Assembly (NCBI GenBank): GCA_028694105.1
Contig: JAQUUC010000001.1
Location: 1-64,000 of the forward strand
Origin: Hespellia sp.
GTDB taxonomy: Bacteria; Bacillota; Clostridia; Lachnospirales; Lachnospiraceae
Reading direction: 5' to 3'
Length of the DNA stretch: 64,000 nucleotides
Part shown: piece by piece, positions 47,287-56,086 of the stretch
Layout of the letters: each line of letters opens with the position of its first letter
Position numbering within the stretch: the first letter of the stretch is position 1
Position numbers and translations under genes: made by a program
Notes under the pieces: model-generated
Seen by the model: the letters and a program-made list of their open reading frames with translations, nothing else
Databases searched by the model: none
What the model was told of the DNA's origin: nothing

Positions 47287-48052
47287 TTTCCTCTCCTTGT
47301 CTTGTATGTAAAATGTCCAGCATAACTTCCACATCCTTCAAATGCATCTGTCCCGGTGCGGAACTTCTGACTGTGCTGCCAAATGTAAGTGCTGAACCAA
47401 AGATTTCGCCGCTCACCCGGCTGATTTTACCCAGATCATTCATTGACATTGTAATCAGTGGTCCGTCTGCATGCACGTTCGCATACTGATTGGTTGCCGA
47501 TAAGAGTGTCAGTACATCCTCTGCGTTGTGCGGCATCACTGCAATTTTCGGAACATCTGCTCCCAGCTCGCGCATCCTGCAAAGGCGCTCCACAATCACC
47601 TGTTCATTTGGTGTGCCCTCAAAATCATGATTGGAAATGACCACGACACAATGGTGTTCATGTGCAAGCTGACTGAGACTCTGACAGACCTCATCTCCCA
47701 TAAATAATTCGATATCAATCATATCCACGACTTCTCTGCGAATCACATACTCATTGATTGCCATATATTCTTCCTGCGTAATGACGTTGTCGCACCCTTC
47801 CGTCCGAAAGGTAAACAGAATGGGAAGCTGCTCCAGTATCTCACGCATATTTTTCGCGATTTGAATGACATCATTCAAATGGTGGACTTCCACAAAATGA
47901 TCCACACGCCACTCTACAAGATCTGCTCCGCCTTCTTTGGCAAGCTTTGCTTCTTTCAGGATTTCCGTTTCTGTTTTTCCCGTGATTGGCACACATATCT
48001 TCGGTTTTCCAGCACCCAGTTCCATCTCTCTTATCATTATCGATTTTCTCAT
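47279..48052 (-). CDS. aroD: type I 3-dehydroquinate dehydratase
   Basis: PKICVPITGKTETEILKEAKLAKEGGADLVEWRVDHF; VVISNHDFEGTP (His); ADVPKIAVMPHNAEDVLTLL (Schiff-base Lys). Confidence 0.95.
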   Translation of the reverse strand: MRKSIMIREMELGAGKPKICVPITGKTETEILKEAKLAKEGGADLVEWRVDHFVEVHHLNDVIQIAKNMREILEQLPILFTFRTEGCDNVITQEEYMAINEYVIRREVVDMIDIELFMGDEVCQSLSQLAHEHHCVVVISNHDFEGTPNEQVIVERLCRMRELGADVPKIAVMPHNAEDVLTLLSATNQYANVHADGPLITMSMNDLGKISRVSGEIFGSALTFGSTVRSSAPGQMHLKDVEVMLDILHTRQGEENE

Positions 48053-50079
48053 GCCGTTCCTCCATACTGGTTATTTGCCAGATATCCATGTTTTTTTAGA
48101 ATGTTCTGTATATTTCTTCCCTCGCTTACACCTTCAATGATGCGGCGGGCACGGACACTGTCTCCTACATTCACTACTTCCACTCTGTCATCGGCAAAGG
48201 CTTCTTCTAATTCCGCTAATACCGGACTTTTTGCTTTCATTCCCAGACAGACAAAGCCATAATCAAAGGTGTATTCTTTCCGGTCTCCGTCCGGAGTCTT
48301 TACGGTGAATCGATCACGTTCCACCTTGGAAAGCGCCGTTTTGGTAAGCTCGGTAACTTTATACTTTTTACTGATTTCTTTCATGCGAAGCTTACTGACC
48401 GGATCTAAATCTTTGCCAATCTGATCCATCATCTCAATGATTGTCACACTTGCTCCGCGCGGTGCAAAGAATTCAACTACATCCAGACCAACTGCGCCTC
48501 CGCCTACCACGATGACCTTTTTCCCCGCCATATCCTGCGGATACTCTGGAATTTTTTGAATCATGCCGAGAATCGAGGATACCTTTCCCTCCTGATTGTC
48601 GATCCATTCTTGTAATCCCTCAATCGGTGGCAGCAGCGGTTTCGACCCTGTTGCGTTCACGATCAGATTCGGCTTCAGGCTTTTTACGAACCGCACCGTT
48701 GCATCCACTTCTGTAAATGCATACAGATTCGGCAGCCGTTTTGCACGCTCCTTCTGGTATGTCACGAAATCACCGATTCTCCACTTGTCCGGAATCTTGC
48801 TGATTTCATTTGCCAGGCCACCCAGCTCTTTTCCCTTCTCAATCAAAAAGGTCTGACATCCTGCCTCTGCCGCTGTGCAGGCAGCTTCCATTCCTGCTGT
48901 GCCGCCTCCGATCACAACCACATTACATGGTTTTACTACCTTCTGTGTTCCTTCCCACTGATTGACACAAGGATTGACCGTACACCGGATTGGTGTATTC
49001 TGTGCAAGTCTGTGCCCTGCACATCCAATGTTGCAGGAAATGCATTTGCGCAGCATCGCTTCTTCTCCAAATTCGACTTTGTTGACCCAGTTCGGATCTG
49101 CGATCAGGCCACGTCCCATTCCAATAAAATCAGCATCTTCGTTTTCCAGAATCTCTTCTGCACGTTTTGGCGAGCGTATATTTCCGGTCGTAATCGTTGG
49201 CTTATGAAATTTATCTCTGACAGCTTTTGACATATAAGAACGCCATCCGTCTTTTAACTGGCAGCTGTCGATCTGATACTGCAGCGAGCTGTTTAATCCC
49301 GCCGACACATCGATCAGATCAATCTCTTCTTCAAAATAAGACAGCAATTCCAGCGTATCCTCCAGCGTATTTCCGCCTTCGACCATTTCGTCCGCACTGA
49401 TTCTGCAGAATACCGGAAAGAATGGTCCTACTTCTTTTCGAACTTCTTCTAAAACCATCTTTGCAAATCTTGCCCTGTTCTCTGCGCTGCCGCCAAATTC
49501 ATCCGTTCTTTTGTTCATGGTAGGTGACAGGAACTGACTGATCAGATATCCGTGGCCTGCATGAATTTCAACCGCGTCAAATCCAGCCGTCTGTGCACGT
49601 TTTGCCGCCTCACCGTATTTTTTTGCGATTGCTGCAATTTCTTCTTTTGTCAGCGGTCGCGGCAGCGATCCGCCCGGCTTTGATGGAAGATCCGATGCTG
49701 ATACCGTCTGCATTCCGATTCTGCTGTCCATCGCTGAAGCTCCCGCATGATTGATCTGAATGGCAATACAGGTTCCATACTGGTGTACTGTCTCACACAG
49801 TTTGTATAATCTCGGAATGTAATTATCATGATCAATTCGAATCTGTGTCGTTCCATTCGAGCCAAGAGGGAAATCCACACATGCATTTTCTACGATGATC
49901 ATACCGACCCCGCCCTGTGCACGCTGCTCGTAATAGTTCATGTGAAGGAAGCTCATCTCTCCATTCTGTTCCCCGTAATTGGTTCCCATCGGAGCCATTG
50001 AAATTCTGTTTTTTACCGTCATACGTCGGATGGTCAACGGTTCAAATAGTTTTGGATATTTCTCGTGTTTCATCATCAC
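48049..50079 (-). CDS. FAD/FMN-dependent NADH:flavin oxidoreductase (OYE + Fe-S + pyridine nucleotide-disulfide domain; enoate reductase family)
   Basis: AGFDAVEIHAGHGYLISQFLSPTMNKRTDEFGGS; CISCNIGCAG...CTVNPCVN; VIGGGTAGMEAACTAAEAG. Confidence 0.94.
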   Translation of the reverse strand: MMMKHEKYPKLFEPLTIRRMTVKNRISMAPMGTNYGEQNGEMSFLHMNYYEQRAQGGVGMIIVENACVDFPLGSNGTTQIRIDHDNYIPRLYKLCETVHQYGTCIAIQINHAGASAMDSRIGMQTVSASDLPSKPGGSLPRPLTKEEIAAIAKKYGEAAKRAQTAGFDAVEIHAGHGYLISQFLSPTMNKRTDEFGGSAENRARFAKMVLEEVRKEVGPFFPVFCRISADEMVEGGNTLEDTLELLSYFEEEIDLIDVSAGLNSSLQYQIDSCQLKDGWRSYMSKAVRDKFHKPTITTGNIRSPKRAEEILENEDADFIGMGRGLIADPNWVNKVEFGEEAMLRKCISCNIGCAGHRLAQNTPIRCTVNPCVNQWEGTQKVVKPCNVVVIGGGTAGMEAACTAAEAGCQTFLIEKGKELGGLANEISKIPDKWRIGDFVTYQKERAKRLPNLYAFTEVDATVRFVKSLKPNLIVNATGSKPLLPPIEGLQEWIDNQEGKVSSILGMIQKIPEYPQDMAGKKVIVVGGGAVGLDVVEFFAPRGASVTIIEMMDQIGKDLDPVSKLRMKEISKKYKVTELTKTALSKVERDRFTVKTPDGDRKEYTFDYGFVCLGMKAKSPVLAELEEAFADDRVEVVNVGDSVRARRIIEGVSEGRNIQNILKKHGYLANNQYGGTA

Positions 50080-50099
50080 GTCACTCCTTCCCCTACATT

Positions 50100-50927
50100 C
50101 TACGCGCCCATCTGTTTCTCTTCTTTGGCACCGTAGGAATAGATATTATAATGTTCTAAAAGAGAAAGTCCCTTTCTTATATCTGTCTCGAAATCATCAA
50201 ATGTATTTGCTTCATAGGAAATGTAGCCCTTATAAGAAATCTCTTTCAGTGTTTCAAATAATGTTCCATAATCAAATCCGTCACCCAGCATTGGAACGCG
50301 TCTCTTTGGAAATGGAAGCAGCGGATTATCTACATGTACATGTTTGATAAAATCTGCATACTCGATAATATCTGAATAATCATGTCCGCCTGCGATGAAC
50401 CATCTGAAATCAAGCAGCGTCTTTAAATTTTTACATCCCAGCTTCTTTGCATATGCATAAGCCTCCGGAATACTTAAGACAGAATTACAGATTGCTTCTG
50501 CCAGTGGTTCCATCATAATCGTGATGTTATATTCCTGCGCGATTTCACAGAGTGTCACGATCAGCTGATCGTTTTTCTTTCTTGCCGTTTCTTTTTCCAC
50601 GCCGTCCGGAAGACTTCTTGTTTTCCCATTTCCATATACAAAATATCTTCCGCCCATCTGTGCTGTTCTCTCTACTGCTTTTCTCAGATAGTCGCGGTAA
50701 AACGGAAAATCAAAGCTGTCATCTGCGATTACCACATCCAGTGGAAGTGGATTATCAAATACTTCACTCGCAAGACCGCTATCTTGAAGCATTTGTTTTG
50801 CCTTGCGAAACTCAAAGTCATCAAACGACATGATTTCTTTAATATGAAGTTCGATTGCGTCATAACCTGCTGCTGCAATTGCATCAGCTTCCTTAACAAA
50901 GCCAAAATGGCTGGTTTTCATCTTCAT
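50100..50927 (-). CDS. sugar phosphate isomerase/epimerase (xylose-isomerase-like TIM barrel)
   Basis: AIAAAGYDAIELHIKEIM; ITIMMEPLAEAICNSV; FIKHVHVDNP; GYISYEANTFDDF. Confidence 0.88.
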   Translation of the reverse strand: MKMKTSHFGFVKEADAIAAAGYDAIELHIKEIMSFDDFEFRKAKQMLQDSGLASEVFDNPLPLDVVIADDSFDFPFYRDYLRKAVERTAQMGGRYFVYGNGKTRSLPDGVEKETARKKNDQLIVTLCEIAQEYNITIMMEPLAEAICNSVLSIPEAYAYAKKLGCKNLKTLLDFRWFIAGGHDYSDIIEYADFIKHVHVDNPLLPFPKRRVPMLGDGFDYGTLFETLKEISYKGYISYEANTFDDFETDIRKGLSLLEHYNIYSYGAKEEKQMGA

Positions 50928-50940
50928 ACGTCCACCTCTT

Positions 50941-51984
50941 TTATTCGTTTACTAAAATGACTTTTACTTCCTTGGAATGTCCGGATACAAGATCTTCGAA
51001 TTTCTCCTGTACTTCATTCATCGGCGCAACCGTCGTAATCAGTTTCTTCAGATCAATTTTTCCTTCTTCGATCATTTTTGGAATCTCATATAACTCATCC
51101 ACATAACAGTAGCTTCCCTTTAATTTCATCTCGTGTGCAACTGCATATTTATATTCGAATCCGTCCATATGTTCCGTTGCCATTCCGATCATCGCAACCT
51201 CTCCGCCATTTTTTACCATCTTCATACTGGTATTTAAGCTGATTGCAATTCCAACGCAGTCTGCGCCTGCATCTGCCCCTTTTCCATTTGTAATTTCCAT
51301 CACACGTGCAACCGGGTCTTCATTTTTACTGTTGATGGTATAAGAAGCACCACATTCTTTTGCTGTTTCAAGTCTCTGGTCATTCAAATCAATACTGATG
51401 ACATCTTTTGCACCAAGATATTTCAAGCACTGCAGTGCCAGCAGTCCGATTGGTCCGGCTCCGAAGACCGTAACGACCTTATCTTTTACATCGCTGAGCA
51501 TCTTGACACCGCGCAGTGCGACAGAAGTTGGCTCGAACATCGAACCTTCCTCAAAGCTGATCTGATCTGAGATTGGAATCAGTTTGTCTGCAGGTACGAC
51601 TACATAATCTGCCATTGCTCCATCATATCCGCCTGCCGGCATCGTTGTTCCGGGAATGAATCTCTCTTCACAAAGGTTTGGGAGACCCGCTTCACAGTCT
51701 GGACATTTCTCGCACTGAATATTCGGATATACCACAACTCTGCCGCCAACAGGAACGGATGGATTTGTCACGCCCTCTCCGTACTGGTCTACCACTCCGG
51801 AAAATTCATGTCCCATCACAAGCGGTGCGACACGCATTGCACTCGTTCCCTTGAAGCCGCCTGTATCTGAACCACAGATGGAAACTGCTTTTACCCGGAT
51901 TCTCACCTCATTTTTTCCGGGCTGTGGAATCTCTCTCTCCTGTTCCTCGATTGTAAATGGTGCTACATAACAATATGCTTTCAT
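50941..51984 (-). CDS. zinc-dependent medium-chain alcohol dehydrogenase
   Basis: VSICGSDTGGFKG; GHEFSGVV; CEKCPDCEAGLPNLCEE; VFGAGPIGLLALQCLK. Confidence 0.92.
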   Translation of the reverse strand: MKAYCYVAPFTIEEQEREIPQPGKNEVRIRVKAVSICGSDTGGFKGTSAMRVAPLVMGHEFSGVVDQYGEGVTNPSVPVGGRVVVYPNIQCEKCPDCEAGLPNLCEERFIPGTTMPAGGYDGAMADYVVVPADKLIPISDQISFEEGSMFEPTSVALRGVKMLSDVKDKVVTVFGAGPIGLLALQCLKYLGAKDVISIDLNDQRLETAKECGASYTINSKNEDPVARVMEITNGKGADAGADCVGIAISLNTSMKMVKNGGEVAMIGMATEHMDGFEYKYAVAHEMKLKGSYCYVDELYEIPKMIEEGKIDLKKLITTVAPMNEVQEKFEDLVSGHSKEVKVILVNE

Positions 51985-52003
51985 AATATGATCTCCTCTC
52001 GTT

Positions 52004-53044
52004 TTATAATTCAATCTGCACTTTGATTTCCTCATTGTCAGGGGTATTTAATACATCAAAGGCTGCTTTTCCGTTTTCCAGTGTGTAGGTAGACGTAATC
52101 AGATCTTCAACGACCAGCTTTTCATCCGCCAGCATCTGAGCTGCTTCTGTCATTTCTGTTGTAAACATGTAGCTTCCCACAAATTTCAGTCCTCTGCCAA
52201 CGATTTCCATTGGATCGATTTCCACGTTTTTGTGAGTAAGAGCCACCAGTACGCTGGTTCCACCGTTTTTCACCATGTCAAACGACTGGTTGATCAGAAA
52301 TTCTCCCGCTGCATTAATCACGCGGTCAGCGCCGTAACCATCGGTCAGTTTCTTGACTGCGAGAACCGCATCTTCCTGTTTGGAATTGATGATATAATCT
52401 GCTCCGCACTCTTTCGCTTTTGCGAGACGTTTATCAATGATATCTGACACAATGACTTTTTCAATTCCAAGTGCTTTTAAGAATTTTACAATCAAAAGTC
52501 CGATTGGTCCGGCACCGAGTACGACGGTAGATTTCTCATCCCGGCTCATCTCCTTTTTTGCACATGCGAGTGTTACGCCGCATGGTTCTAACAGTGCTGC
52601 CGCTTCATATGATACATTGTCTGCCACCGGAACGACCATCCAGTCCGGAACAGTCACATACTCTCTCATCGCGCCATCTGTCTGTGTTCCGCCAATCGCG
52701 GTTCCCATACTCTTACGATTGCCGCAGAGGTTTCCCTCTCCTCTTTTGCAGAAATAACAGTCATTGCAGAGCACCATCGGATTTACGGTAACTCTCTGTC
52801 CCGCCTTCAGCGTTGTCACACCTTCGCCAACCTGTGTGATATCTCCCGAGAACTCATGTCCCAGCACCAGCGGAGGGGCAAAACGATCGGAAGCAAAACG
52901 ATACGCCCCCAGATCCGAACCACAGATCGATACTTTTTTTATCTTGATCTGCACTTCTCCTTTTTGTGGAATCGGAATCTGTCTTGTCTCTACTTCCAGC
53001 TTTCCGGGTCCCTGATATACTAAAGCTTTCATTGTATCCGCCAT
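52004..53044 (-). CDS. zinc-dependent medium-chain alcohol dehydrogenase (second)
   Basis: VSICGSDLGAY; GHEFSGDITQVGEG; CNDCYFCKRGEGNLCGN; VLGAGPIGLLIVKFLKALG. Confidence 0.92.
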   Translation of the reverse strand: MADTMKALVYQGPGKLEVETRQIPIPQKGEVQIKIKKVSICGSDLGAYRFASDRFAPPLVLGHEFSGDITQVGEGVTTLKAGQRVTVNPMVLCNDCYFCKRGEGNLCGNRKSMGTAIGGTQTDGAMREYVTVPDWMVVPVADNVSYEAAALLEPCGVTLACAKKEMSRDEKSTVVLGAGPIGLLIVKFLKALGIEKVIVSDIIDKRLAKAKECGADYIINSKQEDAVLAVKKLTDGYGADRVINAAGEFLINQSFDMVKNGGTSVLVALTHKNVEIDPMEIVGRGLKFVGSYMFTTEMTEAAQMLADEKLVVEDLITSTYTLENGKAAFDVLNTPDNEEIKVQIEL

Positions 53045-53192
53045 CTTTTTCTTCTCCTTTTTTTCGAACTCCCACACAGCCCTCTCTAAGTTCCCGGAAT
53101 CTTCCGGCAATTTAGAGAATGCTGTATGAGCATTGATTTTTGTGCGGTCTCCTATAGTAAGAGACCGCACATCTGTGTCCTGCAAATGTATC

Positions 53193-54155
53193 TTAGCAAG
53201 GCCATGCAATTGTATAGATATGTTTTCCGCCTTTTGTAGGTCCTTTTAAAAGCTTTTCGATTTCTTCCGGATCTCTCTGGCTCATGTATTTTGCATCCGG
53301 CAATACGCCAACCGGGCATGCTTCCAAAATGTCATGGTGTAACTGAACAAGATAATCACATACTTTTTCAATACAGTCTGTCGCTTTCTTCGGATCTGCC
53401 TCTGTTGCATGTCCAAGAACGCCCTGAGGTGCTGTCACGCACTCAATACCTGCATTACCGACCACACAGTGTCCAGGGATTGGATTTCCATAAATGTCTC
53501 CGCCACGGTCCACATGTCCTGCCGGAAGAATTCCATGTACATCTGTATCTTCTGCATGTTCCATATCACAGTACTCTGGGAATAATGCAAGCGAGATACT
53601 CTGTTCCGCTTCACATGCATGCTGGAATGGTCTTGTAAATGGACCACCATGTTCTTTGTCCATCAATGTCTGTGCCATAACACGTGGGAAATCTACGAAA
53701 TAGATCATAGCCGGAACCTGATATTTCTTGCCCCATTCCTGAATTGCTACCGGCAGAGAATACTCCTGTCCATGCATACTGATAAAAATAATCTTACGGA
53801 AGCCTGTGTTCCAGAATCCAGTGATAAGTGCTCTTAAATAAGCACAAAATACATCATCTGGAAGTGGAATCGTACATGGCTGACCGATGTGATGGAATGG
53901 ATGTGAGCCATACCACACTGGTTCTGCTACTGTACAGCCAACCTTCTCTGCTACCATCTCTGCCACACGCGATACAATAAATGTATCCTCTCCGATTGGA
54001 CCTGAATTACCGTGATTTTCTGTAGATCCTACCGGGATGATGATAATATCATCCTTTTCCAGTCTCTCTTCTACATCTTTCTTTGTCATTGTCTGATAGT
54101 ACATTTTCTTTGCAGATTCCATCTGCCCTTCGTTTGGAAAATTCCAATTACCCAT
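53193..54155 (-). CDS. creatininase family protein (candidate ring-opening hydrolase, IolN-like)
   Basis: IIPVGSTENHGNSGPIGEDTFIVSRVAEMVAEKV; SMHGQEYSLPVAIQEWG; HACEAEQSISLALFP metal-ligand pattern. Confidence 0.87.
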   Translation of the reverse strand: MGNWNFPNEGQMESAKKMYYQTMTKKDVEERLEKDDIIIIPVGSTENHGNSGPIGEDTFIVSRVAEMVAEKVGCTVAEPVWYGSHPFHHIGQPCTIPLPDDVFCAYLRALITGFWNTGFRKIIFISMHGQEYSLPVAIQEWGKKYQVPAMIYFVDFPRVMAQTLMDKEHGGPFTRPFQHACEAEQSISLALFPEYCDMEHAEDTDVHGILPAGHVDRGGDIYGNPIPGHCVVGNAGIECVTAPQGVLGHATEADPKKATDCIEKVCDYLVQLHHDILEACPVGVLPDAKYMSQRDPEEIEKLLKGPTKGGKHIYTIAWPC

Positions 54156-54235
54156 AGTGATTACCTCCTTAAGTTCACTGTTTACTTGTTCTTTTATATG
54201 ATAATGGTGTTACCCATTGATCACTCGTTCTTTTG

Positions 54236-55144
54236 TTACTTTGCAGATAATGCCCGAATCCTCTGCTGATAGCTGTCAATGCCTTCTCCCTTTACAAGCT
54301 TTACGATTTTCGCTCCGGCATCCATGATTTTTTCGAAATCCATTCCGGTCTCTATCCCCATCGAGTCGAGCATAAACAGCACATCCTCTGTGGAAATATT
54401 ACCGGTTGCTCCCTTTATGTAAGGACATCCGCCAAGTCCTGCCAGCGACGTATCAATTCGGGTGATGCCTGCCTCCATTGCCGCTACCACATTTGCAAGT
54501 TCCATGCCTCTCGTGTTGTGCATGTGAAGCATCCACTCCATATCCGGAAATGCGTCCCGAAGTGCCATTGTTCTTTCATAAACCATCTTCGGCGTTCCCA
54601 GCCCTGCTGAATCAGAAAGCGAGACCTGTGTTGCACCTGCATCCTGAAATACTTTCACGATTTCTTTGATAAAATCAAATGGTATAACGCCTTCCCACTG
54701 TGATGCGAATGGAAGTGAGATTGAACCGGCAAATCCCATATGATTGTCTCTCGCAACCTGCCCGGACTCTGCAAATGTCTTCATCGCCTCCAGCGGAGAA
54801 CATCCTGCACCTGCTTTGTTGTGCTCCATGCTCGCGGACACATTTAACTTGATTTTCTGGCAGCCACATGCGGCTGCGCGCCTTACATCATCCGGAAAAT
54901 ATACAAGACCTCTGTATTCCACGCCCTCTTTTTTATGGAGCTTTTCAAACACCTGATCTGTGTCCTTCATCTTGTACATGGTTTCATAGGTTGAGAACGC
55001 TCCGACCTCTACCGACTGACATCCGGCATCTACAACCTCCTCGATGATTCTTACTTTTTCCTCCACCGGATAAATCTCCGGTGCCGTTTGGAATCCGTCT
55101 CTTGTGACTACTTCACAGAGCGTCACCTTTTTTGGTAAATTCAT
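54236..55144 (-). CDS. hydroxymethylglutaryl-CoA lyase-like aldolase (DRE-TIM)
   Basis: CEVVTRDGFQ; VSLSDSAGLGTPKMVYERT; LHMHNTRGMELANVVAAMEAGITRIDTSLAGLGGCPYIKGATGNISTEDVLFML. Confidence 0.92.
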   Translation of the reverse strand: MNLPKKVTLCEVVTRDGFQTAPEIYPVEEKVRIIEEVVDAGCQSVEVGAFSTYETMYKMKDTDQVFEKLHKKEGVEYRGLVYFPDDVRRAAACGCQKIKLNVSASMEHNKAGAGCSPLEAMKTFAESGQVARDNHMGFAGSISLPFASQWEGVIPFDFIKEIVKVFQDAGATQVSLSDSAGLGTPKMVYERTMALRDAFPDMEWMLHMHNTRGMELANVVAAMEAGITRIDTSLAGLGGCPYIKGATGNISTEDVLFMLDSMGIETGMDFEKIMDAGAKIVKLVKGEGIDSYQQRIRALSAK

Positions 55145-55163
55145 GTTCCACCCTTTCCTTTCT

Positions 55164-55198
55164 AGTGATTTTATGTGATACTAAGTGATGCATCACTT
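55164..55198. promoter_or_regulatory. GntR operator array upstream of the HMGL-led catabolic genes
   Basis: AGTGAT (55164), TGTGAT (55174), AGTGAT (55184) at exact 10-bp steps; the last forms the 16-bp palindrome AAGTGATGCATCACTT (55183-55198). Confidence 0.6.
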
Positions 55199-55231
55199 GT
55201 CTCTGAAAATATGTTCAGATAGTTTTTTCGC

Positions 55232-55864
55232 TTACACGCCTATCTGAACATAACCTTCCTTCATGCGTTCAATCGCTGCATCCAAGTGTTCCTGCATGCA
55301 CGACAGTGCTTCCTCATACTTCTGCGCTTCTACAAGATCAAGGAATCTTTCGTGCTCCTCTATCGGAATACTGCTATGCTTTTTCACGATTTTCTTAGAG
55401 CCCATCCGGTATTGATTTCGAATACTCTGATAAAAATCAGAAAGCTGCCTGTTCTGTAATAAATCAACCAGATAAATATGAAATTGTGCATCCACCTCGG
55501 TATATCGAGAAATATCACCCTGCTCCATGGCCTTCTTCTGTCTGATAATGTAGGCCCGAAGAATCATGATATCGTCTGTGCCAATCTTGTCAATGATTTG
55601 GGGCAGCACATACTGTTCTACACATTCACGGCTTTGATAAATATTCTGAATTGCTTTCATGTCGATCTTGACCACCGAGAAACCCACATTCGGAATCACT
55701 TCCAACACACCTTCGCTCTGCAGTTCTACCAGTGCTTCACGAACCGGTGTATAGCTCAGTCCCAATTCACCTGCACTCTTACGGACACTGAGAATCGTTC
55801 CCGGTTCTGCATCCATCACCTGCTGCTTCAGTGCTTTATATGCCTGTTTTTTTAATGTCGTCAT
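55232..55864 (-). CDS. GntR family transcriptional regulator (FadR/FCD subfamily)
   Basis: ILSVRKSAGELGLSYTPVREALVELQSEGVLEVIPNVGFSV plus C-terminal helical FCD domain (DAQFHIYLVDLLQNRQL; EHERFLDLVEAQKYEEA). Confidence 0.93.
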   Translation of the reverse strand: MTTLKKQAYKALKQQVMDAEPGTILSVRKSAGELGLSYTPVREALVELQSEGVLEVIPNVGFSVVKIDMKAIQNIYQSRECVEQYVLPQIIDKIGTDDIMILRAYIIRQKKAMEQGDISRYTEVDAQFHIYLVDLLQNRQLSDFYQSIRNQYRMGSKKIVKKHSSIPIEEHERFLDLVEAQKYEEALSCMQEHLDAAIERMKEGYVQIGV

Positions 55865-55902
55865 TGAATTGTTCAGGACTCCTTTCTCTCACTGATTTCT
55901 TG

Positions 55903-55912
55903 TGATGCATCA
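55903..55912. promoter_or_regulatory. second copy of the putative GntR operator core, TGATGCATCA, upstream of the gntR gene
   Basis: TGTGATGCATCAATC upstream of the regulator start (55864); same 10-bp core as 55186-55195. Confidence 0.6.
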
Positions 55913-56086
55913 ATCATATCACTCCTTTTACTATTTGTAAATATTACAATTTTCATAAAGAATGGCAAACTTTTTTGTGCATTTTTACCAAGGCTTCATC
56001 ATTAAAACTCATAAATAAATAGTATTCCTTCATTATTCTGTTATAATGAGAGTAACAAGTAAATCATAGAAACGGAGGTTGGTATT

